DNA of 64,000 nt from Botrimarina mediterranea. Lineage in GTDB: Bacteria; Planctomycetota; Planctomycetia; Pirellulales; Lacipirellulaceae. Position numbers and translations under genes: made by a program. Position 1 is the first letter of the stretch. Each line of letters opens with the position of its first letter. The notes beneath the pieces were generated by a model that did not search any database, was not told where the DNA came from, and was given only the letters and a program-made list of their open reading frames with translations. Shown one piece after another: positions 24,727-34,555 of this stretch. The stretch spans positions 3,009,363 through 3,073,362 of the forward strand of contig NZ_CP036349.1 in NCBI RefSeq assembly GCF_007753265.1, written 5' to 3'.

Positions 24727-25746
24727 ATGCCGCGACCGGCCGAGGAGCGGGTTCTGGAGGTCGCTGCCGAGACCGCCGGGCGTCGGGTTCTGGGCGTGAC
24801 CCTCGGGCGGGCGGCGGCCCTCGTGGGGCTGGCGCAGCGGCGGCCCGACGCGACCGTCGCCTGCTGGGTGCGGGATCAGTTCCGCGCGTCGCTGATCGAG
24901 GGAGCGCCCGAAAACCTGTCGGTCGTCTGCGCCGCCGACCCGCCGGCCGACGCGATCGATCTCGCCCTCGTGCCCACGACGATGCACGGCGAGGCGGAGC
25001 TGACGCGGGAGACGTTGCAAGCGGCGGCCGACCGGCTCGAACCCGGCGGCGTGTTGATCGCCGCGACGGACAACCCGCGCGACTCGTGGTTGCGGCAGCA
25101 GATGGACGCGCTCTTCAAGGGCGTGCGGCTGCATCGGTTCGCTGACGCCGTCGTCTACTCGGCGACGAAGGCCGAGCCGCTCCGCAAGCTCCGCGACTTC
25201 TCGTGCGAGTTCGTTTACCGCGACGGCGCGCGACTCTTGAAAGCGGTGACGCGGCCGGGCGTCTTCTCGCATCGGCACGTCGACCCCGGCGCGCGACAGC
25301 TGCTGGCGGCGGCGACGATGGAGCCCGGCGCGCGGGTGCTCGATATCGGCTGCGGCGCCGGGACGGTCGCGATGGGGCTGGCGGCGCGCGAATCGTCCGC
25401 GACGGTTCACGCCGTCGACAGCGACGCCCGCGCCATCGAATGCACCCTGCGCGGCGCCGAACTCAACGGCCTGACCAACCTAACGGCCGAGCTCAACGCG
25501 TTCGGCGACTATGTCGGCGCCGGCGATTACGACTTGGTCGTCACCAACCCGCCCTACTACGCCGACAACCAAATCGCGGCCCGGATGATCGATGCGGCTG
25601 GGGAGAGCCTTCGCGCGGGAGGGCGGATGCTCGTCGTGACGAAGACGCCGGCGTGGTACGAGGAGTACCTAGCAACGCGACGCTGGCGCGGCGTCGAGAT
25701 CGCGCCGAGCAAACGCTACAGCATTGTCACGGCGACGAGGGTTTGA
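24727..25746 (+). CDS. Class I SAM methyltransferase (RsmC/RlmG-like)
   Basis: 339 residues from ATG 24727 (AGGA eight bases upstream). The N-terminal half is a degenerate methyltransferase-like domain; the C-terminal half holds the active one with VLDIGCGAGTVAMGLA (SAM site) and DLVVTNPPYYADN, the NPPY motif of N-methyltransferases acting on guanine or adenine. This two-domain order is that of RsmC and RlmG, which methylate guanines of ribosomal RNA. Exact target cannot be decided by eye. Confidence 0.82.
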   Translation: MPRPAEERVLEVAAETAGRRVLGVTLGRAAALVGLAQRRPDATVACWVRDQFRASLIEGAPENLSVVCAADPPADAIDLALVPTTMHGEAELTRETLQAAADRLEPGGVLIAATDNPRDSWLRQQMDALFKGVRLHRFADAVVYSATKAEPLRKLRDFSCEFVYRDGARLLKAVTRPGVFSHRHVDPGARQLLAAATMEPGARVLDIGCGAGTVAMGLAARESSATVHAVDSDARAIECTLRGAELNGLTNLTAELNAFGDYVGAGDYDLVVTNPPYYADNQIAARMIDAAGESLRAGGRMLVVTKTPAWYEEYLATRRWRGVEIAPSKRYSIVTATRV

Positions 25747-26171
25747 AATCCGTTGGAACGCTGCCGCGGACAGCGCTGCGACACTTGCGAGAGACCGACG
25801 TGGGGAGGCAGCAAGGGGATTCGTTAGCGGCTAGCTTAGACGCCCACCGAAGAGTTTATGACCCAAGTAGGTTTTGGTACGGCCGCCACGACCATCAGTG
25901 ACTTAGTCGGGACAGCGACTCTGCGAGCGGCGCCGAAAGCAGTCGGATCGACCGCAAGGCCTCGGAGGTCTTTGCCACCGACCGTAGCTACGCGGAAGCG
26001 CAACTCAAGTCGGGTGGTCCAACTTCAGCGAATTCAACCGAGCTCAATTCGAGCTAGAACATGTCCACCCACGGCAATCTGAGCCGATTGGGCACCACTG
26101 ACTGGCTAGTCCAGCAGCGGCACTTGTCATGTCATCATAGGCGTGGTGCTCGGTTCGAAGAGTGTCGAACG
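25747..26171. other. Spacer without recognisable gene
   Basis: 425 bases. A short open frame (25858-26082, plus) exists, but its product is low in complexity and resembles nothing I know. No repeat, terminator or operator seen. The composition is intermediate between the high-GC neighbours and the lower-GC gene that follows. Confidence 0.45.
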
Positions 26172-27104
26172 CTAACGTCTTTGGAACGCAAATCCAAAGA
26201 CTAGCAGGGACGAAAGGATGGCTGATGAGGGTTCTGGTACAGCAATGAATCGCATCGTACCACCTATACGCCGAAACGGAATCGTCTGTGTATCCCCGTC
26301 AAGGAACGTCAGTCTCAGCAAACCGTCGCTATGAGAGATATCGCCGGGATTAATCCGATGCCCATCGACCGACGCCTCACGAGCATGCCATTCAACAAGC
26401 CCCGTATTTTGAAACAATCCCAGTGGTGATTCGAATTCTCCCCCATGGATTTCCAGAAGCCCGCCGATCTGTGCGACCGTCAAGGCATACCGCGAGCTTC
26501 GGAAGACGCCACCGTTGATCCGAACATCGCCACCCCCGCGGTGCTCGAGCGCGCCAGAATCGTCTGCGATAAAATTGCCACCGTTGACAGTGATGCTACC
26601 GTTGAACCATGTACGCAGAGTGGCGTCGTTGGTGGCGGTAAACGATCCGTCGTTAATTGTAGCGTGGGCGTTGTTGCTCACTCGGAGCAGATCGCCTGAT
26701 GAGCTGCTATCGAAGAATATACCCCCGTTGACTGTCAATCGACTGTTGTCTTCGAGGTGAAAAACATGAGAAGTACTCCGTTGCGCAACGTCTCGCAAGA
26801 CACCACCATTGACGACCGCTGTCGCATTGTCGAGCAACCGAATCGGTGATCTCGCAAGGCCGGTTGGCTTCTCTATCCGGCCTCCGTTCACTACGATCTC
26901 GCTCGACTCCGTGCCGTACAGCCAGAGGTAGCTATCGCCATCCTCAACATAGAAGGGATCAGGCGCCGACGCTCCGAAGATGTTGTCAGAATTCGGAAAG
27001 ACACCAGCGTGAGATACTCCTCTCGTAAAAAGGAGGAAAGCGATGACGACAAGAACGGTACTGGCAGCCATTCCGGGGGATAGCGATGATCGATGCAGAT
27101 GCAT
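26172..27104 (-). CDS. Secreted beta-helix-like protein with PEP-CTERM tail
   Basis: 310 residues if ATG 27104 is used (alternative ATG 27071; both keep the hydrophobic signal STVLVVIAFLLFTRGVSHA). The body is built of about eight short repeats with the words VVNGG, TVNGG, TINDG, RINGG and EIHGG, each 20-25 residues apart, as in a right-handed parallel beta-helix. The end is VPEPSSAILSSLLVFGF then QRR. GC is clearly lower than in the neighbours, so acquisition by transfer is possible. Function is unknown. Confidence 0.72.
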   Translation of the reverse strand: MHLHRSSLSPGMAASTVLVVIAFLLFTRGVSHAGVFPNSDNIFGASAPDPFYVEDGDSYLWLYGTESSEIVVNGGRIEKPTGLARSPIRLLDNATAVVNGGVLRDVAQRSTSHVFHLEDNSRLTVNGGIFFDSSSSGDLLRVSNNAHATINDGSFTATNDATLRTWFNGSITVNGGNFIADDSGALEHRGGGDVRINGGVFRSSRYALTVAQIGGLLEIHGGEFESPLGLFQNTGLVEWHAREASVDGHRINPGDISHSDGLLRLTFLDGDTQTIPFRRIGGTMRFIAVPEPSSAILSSLLVFGFAFQRR

Positions 27105-27629
27105 TAGTCGGTGGCTCGTGAACAATGTTGGAAACAGAGTAGCAGCAGCCATCCACATTAGATCGGGGCCCGTAGGATTTGTAGAGTGGCGATGCCAGGA
27201 AAGAATGGGGGCCGCACATCGTTGATGGACGCATCCGCCTCGCTAAGGGGAGTCACGGTCTCGTGACGATGTCAAGCCCCGTTCAGTCCAATGCAAATAG
27301 GCCGGTCCCTATTGTTCTGGTGTTGGCCCCTCTGACCGCAGCTTCGCCCCCTCAAGCGCGAAGTGGTGAGGCTCACCTCTGCGGCTTCGACGACGTGCGA
27401 ACTGCGGCCAGCTGCATCGACCTCGCGAACTTCGGACTCCGGCTAACTCGCTGAGGTCGTTCGTCAGCGACGCCACCTCGGTCAGCCCAGTTTGCGGTCG
27501 ATATGACTGCCCGAGCCGATGGTGGCCGGCCCAGAAGCTACCGTTTCCTTCGATCTCGGCAGTCGATTGAACCTGCCCAGGACCGACCCATCCGGGCTGT
27601 ATTCAAATCCGCACAATCGGCGGCCACGG
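27105..27629. other. Long spacer without recognisable gene
   Basis: 525 bases between two minus-strand genes. Short open frames are present on the plus strand (for example 27263-27454 and 27503-27751) but none has a ribosome site or a family resemblance. A small hairpin (gtcacg/cgtgac) is near 27255. It must hold the promoter of the beta-helix gene. Confidence 0.45.
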
Positions 27630-29771
27630 CTAACCGCCCGACGGCGCCTTCGTGCGCTTCAACTCGTACCGCCGGATCTTGCGGTCGAGCGTTGAGCGTT
27701 CGATGCCGAGGATGCTGGCCGAGCGGCTCTTGTTCCAGCCCGTGCTCTTGAGCGTCGCCAGGATGTGGCGGCGTTCGATTTCCTCCAGCGGCAGCGGCTC
27801 GTAGTGGCCGACCTTGCCCGGCGGCGTCTCGGCCTCGGTGTCGCCGCTGGTCTTGAGCGTCGAGAGCACGAGGTCGTCGACGTCGATCACGTCGCCGCGC
27901 GAGAGGACGACGGCCCGCTCGATGACGTTCTTCATCTCACGCACGTTGCCGGGCCAGCGGTAGCTGAGCATCGCGTCGACCGCGCGGCTGGAGAAGCCGG
28001 TGAGTCGCCGGCCGGTCTCGGTGTTGAAGCGGTCGAGGAAGAACTGCGCGAGCACGGGGATGTCATCTGGCCGCTTGCGGAGCGGCGGCACAACGATCTC
28101 CAGCACATGCAGCCGGAAGTAGAGGTCGCGGCGGAAGAGGCCCTCGGCGACCTGCTGTTCGAGGTCGCGGTTGGTGGCGGCGATGACGCGGACGTCGACC
28201 GTGATCGCCTTGTTGCCGCCGACACGCTCGAAGGCGTGGCCCTCGAGGACACGCAGGAACTTGGCCTGGATCGACGGGCTCATCTCGCCGATCTCGTCGA
28301 GCATCAGCGTGCCGGAGTGCGCGGCCTCGAACTTGCCGACCTTGCGATCGGTGGCGCCGGTGAACGCGCCCTTCTCGTGGCCGAACAGCTCGCTCTCGAG
28401 CAGCGACTCGCTGAGCGCCGCGCAATTGAGGCACACGAACGGCCCTTTGCGCCGCGGGCTGCTGAAGTGGACGGCGCGGGCGACGAGCTCTTTGCCGACG
28501 CCGCTCTCGCCACGGATCAGCACGGTGGCCCGGCTCGGCGCGGCCCGGGCGATCTCTTGCGTGACGCGATCGATCGCCTCGCTGCGGCCGACGATCTCGC
28601 TCTCAACGCCGAGGCGTTCGCGGAGCTGTGAGTTCTCGTACTTGACCTTGTCGAGGTTCTCGGCGAGCGCGTCGCGTCGCGCGAGGTTCCGCAACGCGAC
28701 GGCGACGGTGTCGGCGACGGCGAGCGTGACCTCGAGGTCGTCCGGGTCGAGGCCGTGGGCGTTGTCCGTCGAGTAGAGGTGGATCATCCCCAGCGGGCCG
28801 GCGTCGCCCCGCAGCGGCGCGCAGAGGACGCTCGTCGCCAGGATGTCGCCGCTGGAGTCGCGGGCGCCGAGCTGGCTGTCGTCCATGATGTTGCGGGCGA
28901 GGACGCCTTGCCCTTCGCGCAACACCGTTCCCGCCAAGAAGTCGGAGACGCGGTGGTAGCGGTGGAGCGAATCACTCCGCGATGAAATCTGCCGCAAGTC
29001 ACCGGCCGACGCCGCGCCGTCGGTCTTCTTGCTATCGAGCAGCAAGACAGCGCCGGCGTCGGCTTGCGTGCCGTCGATGAGCCCATCGAGCGCGCGCTTC
29101 GCTAGCGATTCGACGTCCGGCTCTTTCGCGAGCTCGAACGCCAATCGGCAGAGCATGGTCGCCGCGCGGCCGACCTTCGGCGTCGAACCCACCGGCTCGA
29201 TCGCGGGGTCGCTGAGACCGGGATCGAAACCCGGCTCGAGATAGCGGCTCTGGTTGCGGCGGTGGGTGATGTGGGTCGGCTCGTTGGGCAGCGGCTCGAA
29301 AACGCTTTCGGCGTCTTCGTCGAGCACGTCGCCGTCGAGAACCGCTTGTTCGAGCTCGGCCGCGATTCGACCGAGCCCCTCGGCGCCGAGGTCGGTCGAG
29401 CCGCCGATCGGCTGCGCGGCCCGCAGCACGCTGTTGGAGTCGGGGAAAGCCAGCGACAGATTGTCAACGAACGCCATGCAGGCGCTGCCGACGCGGATGA
29501 TGTCGCCCGGCTGGAGTGGGTGGTCCGCCGTGACGCGGCCGCCGTTGACCGTCGTGCCGTTGCGACTCTCGAGGTCGCGGAGCACCCAACGCCCGCCGGA
29601 GGGGAAGACCTCGGCGTGGCAGCGGCTGCAGCGCTCGTCCTTGACGACGATGCGGTTGGTGGGCGCCCGGCCGATGGTGACCGTCTCGCCCGGTTGGAGC
29701 CGAAAAACGTCGGTCCACTTCGCCCCTTCGCGGATCACCAGATAGTCGGTGGTTTCGCTTTCCGAGGACAT
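27630..29771 (-). CDS. Sigma-54-dependent activator with FHA and GAF domains
   Basis: 713 residues from ATG 29771. Domain order: FHA ([31 protein letters not shown]; about residues 25-105), a linker, GAF (about 180-370), AAA+ sigma-54 interaction domain with GESGVGKE (Walker A), GAFTGA and LMLDEIGE (Walker B), then a Fis-type helix-turn-helix at the C-terminus ([19 protein letters not shown]). It should remodel RNA polymerase-sigma-54 in response to phosphothreonine binding and a small-molecule signal. No kinase or sigma-54 gene is adjacent, so its target regulon cannot be inferred. Confidence 0.92.
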   Translation of the reverse strand: MSSESETTDYLVIREGAKWTDVFRLQPGETVTIGRAPTNRIVVKDERCSRCHAEVFPSGGRWVLRDLESRNGTTVNGGRVTADHPLQPGDIIRVGSACMAFVDNLSLAFPDSNSVLRAAQPIGGSTDLGAEGLGRIAAELEQAVLDGDVLDEDAESVFEPLPNEPTHITHRRNQSRYLEPGFDPGLSDPAIEPVGSTPKVGRAATMLCRLAFELAKEPDVESLAKRALDGLIDGTQADAGAVLLLDSKKTDGAASAGDLRQISSRSDSLHRYHRVSDFLAGTVLREGQGVLARNIMDDSQLGARDSSGDILATSVLCAPLRGDAGPLGMIHLYSTDNAHGLDPDDLEVTLAVADTVAVALRNLARRDALAENLDKVKYENSQLRERLGVESEIVGRSEAIDRVTQEIARAAPSRATVLIRGESGVGKELVARAVHFSSPRRKGPFVCLNCAALSESLLESELFGHEKGAFTGATDRKVGKFEAAHSGTLMLDEIGEMSPSIQAKFLRVLEGHAFERVGGNKAITVDVRVIAATNRDLEQQVAEGLFRRDLYFRLHVLEIVVPPLRKRPDDIPVLAQFFLDRFNTETGRRLTGFSSRAVDAMLSYRWPGNVREMKNVIERAVVLSRGDVIDVDDLVLSTLKTSGDTEAETPPGKVGHYEPLPLEEIERRHILATLKSTGWNKSRSASILGIERSTLDRKIRRYELKRTKAPSGG

Positions 29772-30134
29772 GGAGCGGGGGCCAAAGCGTTGCAGAATTG
29801 AACAACCGGCGGCTATCTCTTCTAGCGTAGTTGCCAAGGCCGCCGTTCGGCAAGGCAAACCGCCACGGAAGTTGAAGCGATCAAAGAAGTTACGGCCAAG
29901 GGGGTCACGCCGGATGGGAGAATTCTCCGAGGCGTGCAAATGACCGAAGAACCCGAACGATCGGGCGGGCGAAGCTGAGCCGCAGTGACCGAAACCATTT
30001 GATACGGCACGACTTACCAACTATTCTCGGATCACTGGGGCGGTCGTTCTCGCGCCCGCCCGACCCCACTTGAGGCAATTGCCGCCCGCGCCCCGTGGCC
30101 GATGGGCGATCACCAGCGGAGTAGAGAGACAACG
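29772..30134. other. Divergent promoter region
   Basis: 363 bases between the sigma-54 activator (minus) and the DUF1598 gene (plus). I see a purine-rich ribosome site (GAGTAGAGAGA) before ATG 30135 but no clear promoter boxes, no dispersed palindrome and no gene. Confidence 0.5.
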
Positions 30135-31505
30135 ATGCAACGTCGGTTCGCTAATCGTCTGGCCGGCTGGACGGCTGTTTTCGCGGTGCTTGCGGTGAGC
30201 AGCTGGACCGCTCCGGAGCTACAGGCCGGCGGCCTGATTCGCGCGCCGGCGGTCGGTGGCGTTTACATCGACGCCGAGGGCGTCGTCACCGCTCCGCCGA
30301 TCGATGGCGCCGAAGCGCTCCGCGCCACGTGGCAGCAAGGCCTCGAGCCGACGCCTGCCGAGATGGAGCCGCTGACCGATCTGCGTTTTGTGTCTTTGCG
30401 GAAGCTCGACGAGCAGATCGCCGCCGCGAAGCAGGCGGGCGAACCGCTGCCAGACGCCGTGCGTTACTTGGCCGGCCTGTTGCGTGTGAAGCACGTGCTG
30501 GTCTACCCACCGAAGGACGGCCAGCCCGGCGATATCGTCCTCGCCGGACCCGCTGAGGGTTGGAAGGTCGATGCGTTGGGCAACACCGTTGGCATGACGA
30601 CGGGCCGCCCGGTCCTGATGCTCGACGACCTCGTCGTCGCGCTCCGCACCGCCGAGACCTCCAACGGTCCCGGCGTAAGCTGCTCGATCGATCCGACCAA
30701 GGAAGGCTTGGCCCGCGCTCAGAAGGTGTCACGCACGCTGACGGCGGACCAAGGCCCGATGACGGCCGCCCGCCGGCTGGAGCAGGCCTTCGGTCGCCAA
30801 GTGGTGACCGTGAACGGCGTCCCCGCTTCGAGCCACTTCGCTCGTTCGCTCGTGGCCGCCGACTTCCGCATGAAGCGCCTCGCCATGGGCATGGAGCCTT
30901 CGCAAGTCGCGGGCCTGCCGAGCTATCTCGAAACGCTCAACACCCGCGCCGTGAAGGCGAACCTGCTGCCGCGTTGGTGGCTGGCCGCCGACTACGAGCC
31001 GCTGGCGCGCGACGCCGAGGGCCTCGCCTGGGAGATCCGCGGCCAGGGCGTGAAGTGCCAGGCCGAAGAGGACTTCGTCAACGACGCCGGCGAAGTGAAG
31101 CGGGGCGGCGGGCGCGGTGACACCGACGCTGGTAAGTGGGCCGCGACGATGACCGAGAAGTTCGACGAGCTCGCCGACCACGACTCGGCCTTCGGCCACG
31201 TCCGCAACGCGTTCGACCTGTCGGTCGCGGCAGCGATCATCGCGATGCACGAGCTGACCGACGTCGCCAAGCTCGACACGCCGCATCTCTCGGCCGAGTA
31301 CCAGCCCGAGGAGTACAACGTGCCGAAGTACGTCGCGACACAGGCGACGTTCCTCAAGCGTGGCGGCAAGTGGGTCGTCACCGCCTCGGGCGGCGTGCAG
31401 CTCTTCCCGTGGCAGATCGCCGACGACCAAGAAGAAGTCGCCAACCTCGGCAAGCTCCGCACCGAGACCGCGTCGAAAGCGAACAAGGCGTGGTGGTGGC
31501 AGTGA
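30135..31505 (+). CDS. Exported DUF1598 protein
   Basis: 456 residues from ATG 30135 with a signal peptide (WTAVFAVLAVSSWTAPELQA). Seen: AGGLIRAPAVGGVYIDAEGVV right after the cleavage region, LRFVSLRKLDEQI, VLYPP-like VLVYPPKDG, GRPVLMLDDLVVALRT, and a late VAKLDTPHLSAEYQPEEYNVPKYVA. I recognise this as the DUF1598 family, known to me only from planctomycetes; no biochemical role is established. It ends in a strong terminator. GC and codon use are as in the surroundings. Confidence 0.78.
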   Translation: MQRRFANRLAGWTAVFAVLAVSSWTAPELQAGGLIRAPAVGGVYIDAEGVVTAPPIDGAEALRATWQQGLEPTPAEMEPLTDLRFVSLRKLDEQIAAAKQAGEPLPDAVRYLAGLLRVKHVLVYPPKDGQPGDIVLAGPAEGWKVDALGNTVGMTTGRPVLMLDDLVVALRTAETSNGPGVSCSIDPTKEGLARAQKVSRTLTADQGPMTAARRLEQAFGRQVVTVNGVPASSHFARSLVAADFRMKRLAMGMEPSQVAGLPSYLETLNTRAVKANLLPRWWLAADYEPLARDAEGLAWEIRGQGVKCQAEEDFVNDAGEVKRGGGRGDTDAGKWAATMTEKFDELADHDSAFGHVRNAFDLSVAAAIIAMHELTDVAKLDTPHLSAEYQPEEYNVPKYVATQATFLKRGGKWVVTASGGVQLFPWQIADDQEEVANLGKLRTETASKANKAWWWQ

Positions 31506-31578
31506 GCCGTCACTGGTGAGTCTTCGGCCCTAGCCGCGGGTGGCGCAAACGTAAGTGATTGCCGCCCGATTCAAGAAC

Positions 31579-31612
31579 AAAGCCCTGAAGGGGTGACCCT
31601 TCAGGGCTTTTT
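31579..31612. terminator. Strong bidirectional terminator
   Basis: Perfect 14-base stem (aaagccctgaaggg paired with cccttcagggcttt), loop gtga, followed by TT on the plus strand, so the T-run is five. On the minus strand the A-rich left side gives TTT and then TG, so it could also serve the oxygenase gene whose stop is at 31652. Confidence 0.9.
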
Positions 31613-31651
31613 GCTTCTTGCCACGCTTTGCCCATTCAGGGCAATTGAAAG

Positions 31652-32284
31652 CTACGCCGCCTTGGCGAACGGGTTGAGCCGCTTCATCAGCGCCGAAAAA
31701 CCGTGGCGGCGCTCGGAGCGGCGCACGGCGGCTTCGTCGACGACGTAGTTGAGTTGCAGCGCGCGGCGCACGCCCTCGAACGGCGCGTGGCCGTGCCAGG
31801 CGGTCGGGCCGTTCTTGAAGGCCACCAGCGTGCCGAACTGCGGCGACACCTCGGCGAACGCGCTGTCGAGCGACTCGCCGTTGCGGAGCAGCTTGAGGCG
31901 GCCGCCGTCGGCGTTCCACGGCTCGTTGAGGTACAGCAGGACGGTGATCAGCTTCGTCTTGCTGTCGGTGTGGATCTGTCCGTCCTTCATCCGGCAACGG
32001 CCGCGGACGGTGAGTGTCGTGGGCCGCTCGTTGAGGTCCATACGGAACCGCTCGGCGAAGACCTTGCGAACCTCTTCACCCTGCAACTCAGCGCAGAGCT
32101 GATTGAACAGCGGTCCGCCGTGCGTGGCGCTGAGCGGGAAGCTGCCGCCCTTCTTGACCTTCGGATAGTCGCCGAGCACCGCGTCGATCCGCGCGGGGTT
32201 TACCACGTCCGAGGCGATGAAGTGCTCGAACGGCTCGGTCTCGATAGGGGCGTTGCGCAGCGCAGTGAGATTGAGGAGCGACAT
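31652..32284 (-). CDS. 2-oxoglutarate/Fe(II) oxygenase
   Basis: 210 residues. The double-stranded beta-helix motifs are visible: QIHTDSK gives the HxD iron pair, FKNGPTAWHGHAPFEG gives the distal His, and VRRALQLNYV supplies the Arg that holds 2-oxoglutarate. Resembles small PKHD-type prolyl hydroxylase-like proteins. It is followed 33 bases upstream by the GT9 gene on the same strand, so the pair may belong to a cell-envelope glycan pathway. Substrate unknown. Confidence 0.82.
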   Translation of the reverse strand: MSLLNLTALRNAPIETEPFEHFIASDVVNPARIDAVLGDYPKVKKGGSFPLSATHGGPLFNQLCAELQGEEVRKVFAERFRMDLNERPTTLTVRGRCRMKDGQIHTDSKTKLITVLLYLNEPWNADGGRLKLLRNGESLDSAFAEVSPQFGTLVAFKNGPTAWHGHAPFEGVRRALQLNYVVDEAAVRRSERRHGFSALMKRLNPFAKAA

Positions 32285-32317
32285 GGTAGGGGTCCTTGAA
32301 TCGAAACGGCGTTGGCG

Positions 32318-33436
32318 CTACGAAGCCATCGCGGCAGGGGCGTGAGGGAAAGCGTTCGCGGTGCGGTCGAGGACGCGCTGGCAGGCGGCCCAGGCGTCAT
32401 CGACGGTGATCTCACGCATCGCCGAGTTGTCAGCGTTGCGTCGATCACGACGACCGCCGTCGTGGAATCGCTTGAGCACCGCCTCGTGGGGCAAGCCATA
32501 GGGCCCGCAGGCGTCGGGGTGCGTGGCGCCGAAGAGCCCCACCGTGGGCGTGCCGACGGCGACCGCCAGGTGCATCGGCCCCGTGTCACTGCTCAGCAGC
32601 AGCCGCGACTGGCGGAGCAGGGCGGCGAGTTCCGGCAACGTTGTCGGGGGCGCGAGCGTCGCCCAGCCGCCGCTCGTCGCGACGATCGTCTCGGCCCAAG
32701 TGCGTTCGTGCTGGCCGCCCCAGACCACGATTGACGGCAGGCCGCGGCGCTGGCCGAGCCGCTGGGCGATCGCGCCGAAGCGTTCCATCTCCCAGAGCTT
32801 CGAGTCCCAGGTCGCGCCGCAGTTGATGACGGCGAACGCTTCGGTCGGCGCCCACTTGGCCACCGACTGTTCCGCGCCGGGCGTACGCGGCAGGTCCCAA
32901 CGCACCGGCTCGTACGCATTCGTGGCCGCCTCCATGCCAAGCGGCGCGAGTAACTCCAGGGTGCGATCGGTAAGGTGCGGGCGACGCGGCTCGACCAAGC
33001 GGTTGTTGAGCCAGGGGCTCAGCTCGCAGCCGTACTGCCCGCTGCAACCGATCCGCAGCGGCGCGCCGGAGAGCCAGCAGGCAAGCGCCGACTTGGTGAT
33101 GCTCTGGCAATCGATCGCCACGTCGAAGCGCATCGGCTTCAGACGGCGACGTAGGGCGTGAACCGACTTGGGCGAGACGAACCAGCCCCGCGGCAAGACG
33201 ATCGTCTCATCGATCGCGGGGTGTCCCTGGATGAAGCGAGCCGACTTCTGCTCGACGGCCCAGACGATGTACGCGCCGGGGAAGCGGTCGCGCAGTCGGC
33301 AGACGACGGGCGTGGTGAGGATCGTGTCGCCGATCGCGCTCATGCGGGCGATCAGCACGCGCGGCCGCGACGGGTCGCGCGCCCAGGTGGCAGCGGGCGA
33401 GTTGGCCGCCGTCTGTGGGGCAGAAGTCCGCGTCAT
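32318..33436 (-). CDS. Glycosyltransferase family 9 (heptosyltransferase-like)
   Basis: 372 residues. Seen: RVLIARMSAIGDTILTTPVV at the start (GT9 opening), RRRLKPMRFDVAIDCQS, FAVINCGATWDSKLWEMERF (nucleotide-sugar side), and LLLSSDTGPMHLAVAVGTPTVGLFGATHPDACGPYG near the end, the GT9 signature. These enzymes add heptose or a related sugar to lipopolysaccharide core. It precedes the oxygenase on the same strand. Confidence 0.92.
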   Translation of the reverse strand: MTRTSAPQTAANSPAATWARDPSRPRVLIARMSAIGDTILTTPVVCRLRDRFPGAYIVWAVEQKSARFIQGHPAIDETIVLPRGWFVSPKSVHALRRRLKPMRFDVAIDCQSITKSALACWLSGAPLRIGCSGQYGCELSPWLNNRLVEPRRPHLTDRTLELLAPLGMEAATNAYEPVRWDLPRTPGAEQSVAKWAPTEAFAVINCGATWDSKLWEMERFGAIAQRLGQRRGLPSIVVWGGQHERTWAETIVATSGGWATLAPPTTLPELAALLRQSRLLLSSDTGPMHLAVAVGTPTVGLFGATHPDACGPYGLPHEAVLKRFHDGGRRDRRNADNSAMREITVDDAWAACQRVLDRTANAFPHAPAAMAS

Positions 33437-33533
33437 CCGTGACGCTCCGGGGTGCTAGCGGCGGGCGAGTCCTTCGCCCACGGAGCCGCATGCTACCGCC
33501 GATCACCTGTTCGAGACAACAACAGTTGCGGCG

Positions 33534-33905
33534 CTAGCGTCGCTCGGGTCGGCGGAGCAATCCTTCGGCCCATGCCTCGAGTTGCTGGCGCCGGGTCGGC
33601 TCGTCTTCGGTAAGCAGAACCTTGGTTCCCGTTTTTCGTCCGTCGTTGAGCGAGACGCCGTACAGCAACACGGGCTCTCGGGCGTTGGGCACCTGGGCGT
33701 TGGGAGCGGCGCTCATGCGGTGTGTCTCGACGCGGAAGGTCCAGACCTGGACCCACCCGGGCCGCTCGACGGCCGCCAAATGCACGTCGCGGGTCTGCGA
33801 GGCATGGACGGCATAACCCGAACGCCGCAACTGCGCGCGGATGGCGTCAGAGAGGCTTTTGTCGCCAGTCCAGTCGCGCCAACGCTGCAAAAAGCCGTCG
33901 AACAC
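33534..33905 (-). CDS. 123-residue protein of unknown function
   Basis: Start chosen at GTG 33905 because GAGG stands eight bases upstream and the frame is otherwise only antisense of the divergent DinB gene. The product begins VFDGFLQRWRDWTGDKSLSD, has an amphipathic helix, then beta-type segments (VQVWTFRVETHRM, VLLYGVSLNDGR) and ends in a basic tail. No family recognised. It is divergent from the DinB gene at 34011. Confidence 0.6.
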   Translation of the reverse strand: MFDGFLQRWRDWTGDKSLSDAIRAQLRRSGYAVHASQTRDVHLAAVERPGWVQVWTFRVETHRMSAAPNAQVPNAREPVLLYGVSLNDGRKTGTKVLLTEDEPTRRQQLEAWAEGLLRRPERR

Positions 33906-34010
33906 TTGATCTACCTCGGTTTCGCGGCGTGGTGGCGGTCCTGCACGGTCGAGGGCATAATCTCCCTTCCCAACTCTACCCCGCACACGCCGCCGATCCT
34001 TCACCGCCGC

Positions 34011-34496
34011 ATGCTCACCGCCAACGACCTGCTGTTTTCGTACCGCTGGGGCGTCGATACGTTCGCCAAGCTCGTTAGCGACGTGGCCGACAAGGACATG
34101 GCCCGCCAGCCGGTCGAGGGGATCAACCACCCGGCGTGGCTGTTGGGGCATGTCGGCACGTACCACGAGGTGATCGCGTCGCTGCTGCGGGGCGAGGCGT
34201 TCGACAACCCGTGGGACTCGCCGTGCGGCAAGAATTCGACGCCGTCGGCGGACCGGTCGCGGTACCCGTCGAAGGAGCAGCTGCTGAAACATCACGAGGC
34301 CGCGGCGGCGCTGGCCTGTCGGACCATCGAATCGGTGAAGCCGGAAGCGTGGACGCGGCCGATGGACCACCCAACGTGGGGCAAACAGTTCGCGACCGTG
34401 GCGCCGGCGGTGGTGTTCTTGGCGACGTCCCACCAGTCGCTGCACCTGGGGCAGCTCAGCGGTTGGCGCCGGGCGATGGGGCTGCCGCGTATCTGA
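34011..34496 (+). CDS. DinB family protein (first copy)
   Basis: 161 residues. The four-helix DinB/YfiT pattern with three metal-binding His is visible: NHPAWLLGHVGTYHEV (first His pair) and ATSHQSLHLGQLSGWRRAMGLP (second). These proteins are metal-dependent and some act as thiol transferases or detoxification enzymes. A second DinB gene lies at 42372-42878. The next gene, hscC, is 59 bases downstream. Confidence 0.85.
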   Translation: MLTANDLLFSYRWGVDTFAKLVSDVADKDMARQPVEGINHPAWLLGHVGTYHEVIASLLRGEAFDNPWDSPCGKNSTPSADRSRYPSKEQLLKHHEAAAALACRTIESVKPEAWTRPMDHPTWGKQFATVAPAVVFLATSHQSLHLGQLSGWRRAMGLPRI

Positions 34497-34555
34497 CGAC
34501 CCCCACCTGAGATAAGTAGCCACCGGCCGTTTGCCTCCAGCACCCTGCGGATGCT

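Noticed and set aside
25858-26082. Short plus-strand frame in a spacer
   Set aside because: No ribosome site, no family resemblance, low-complexity product.
33493-33756. Minus-strand frame next to GT9
   Set aside because: Arg-rich product in the wrong frame relative to the better supported 33534-33905 gene.
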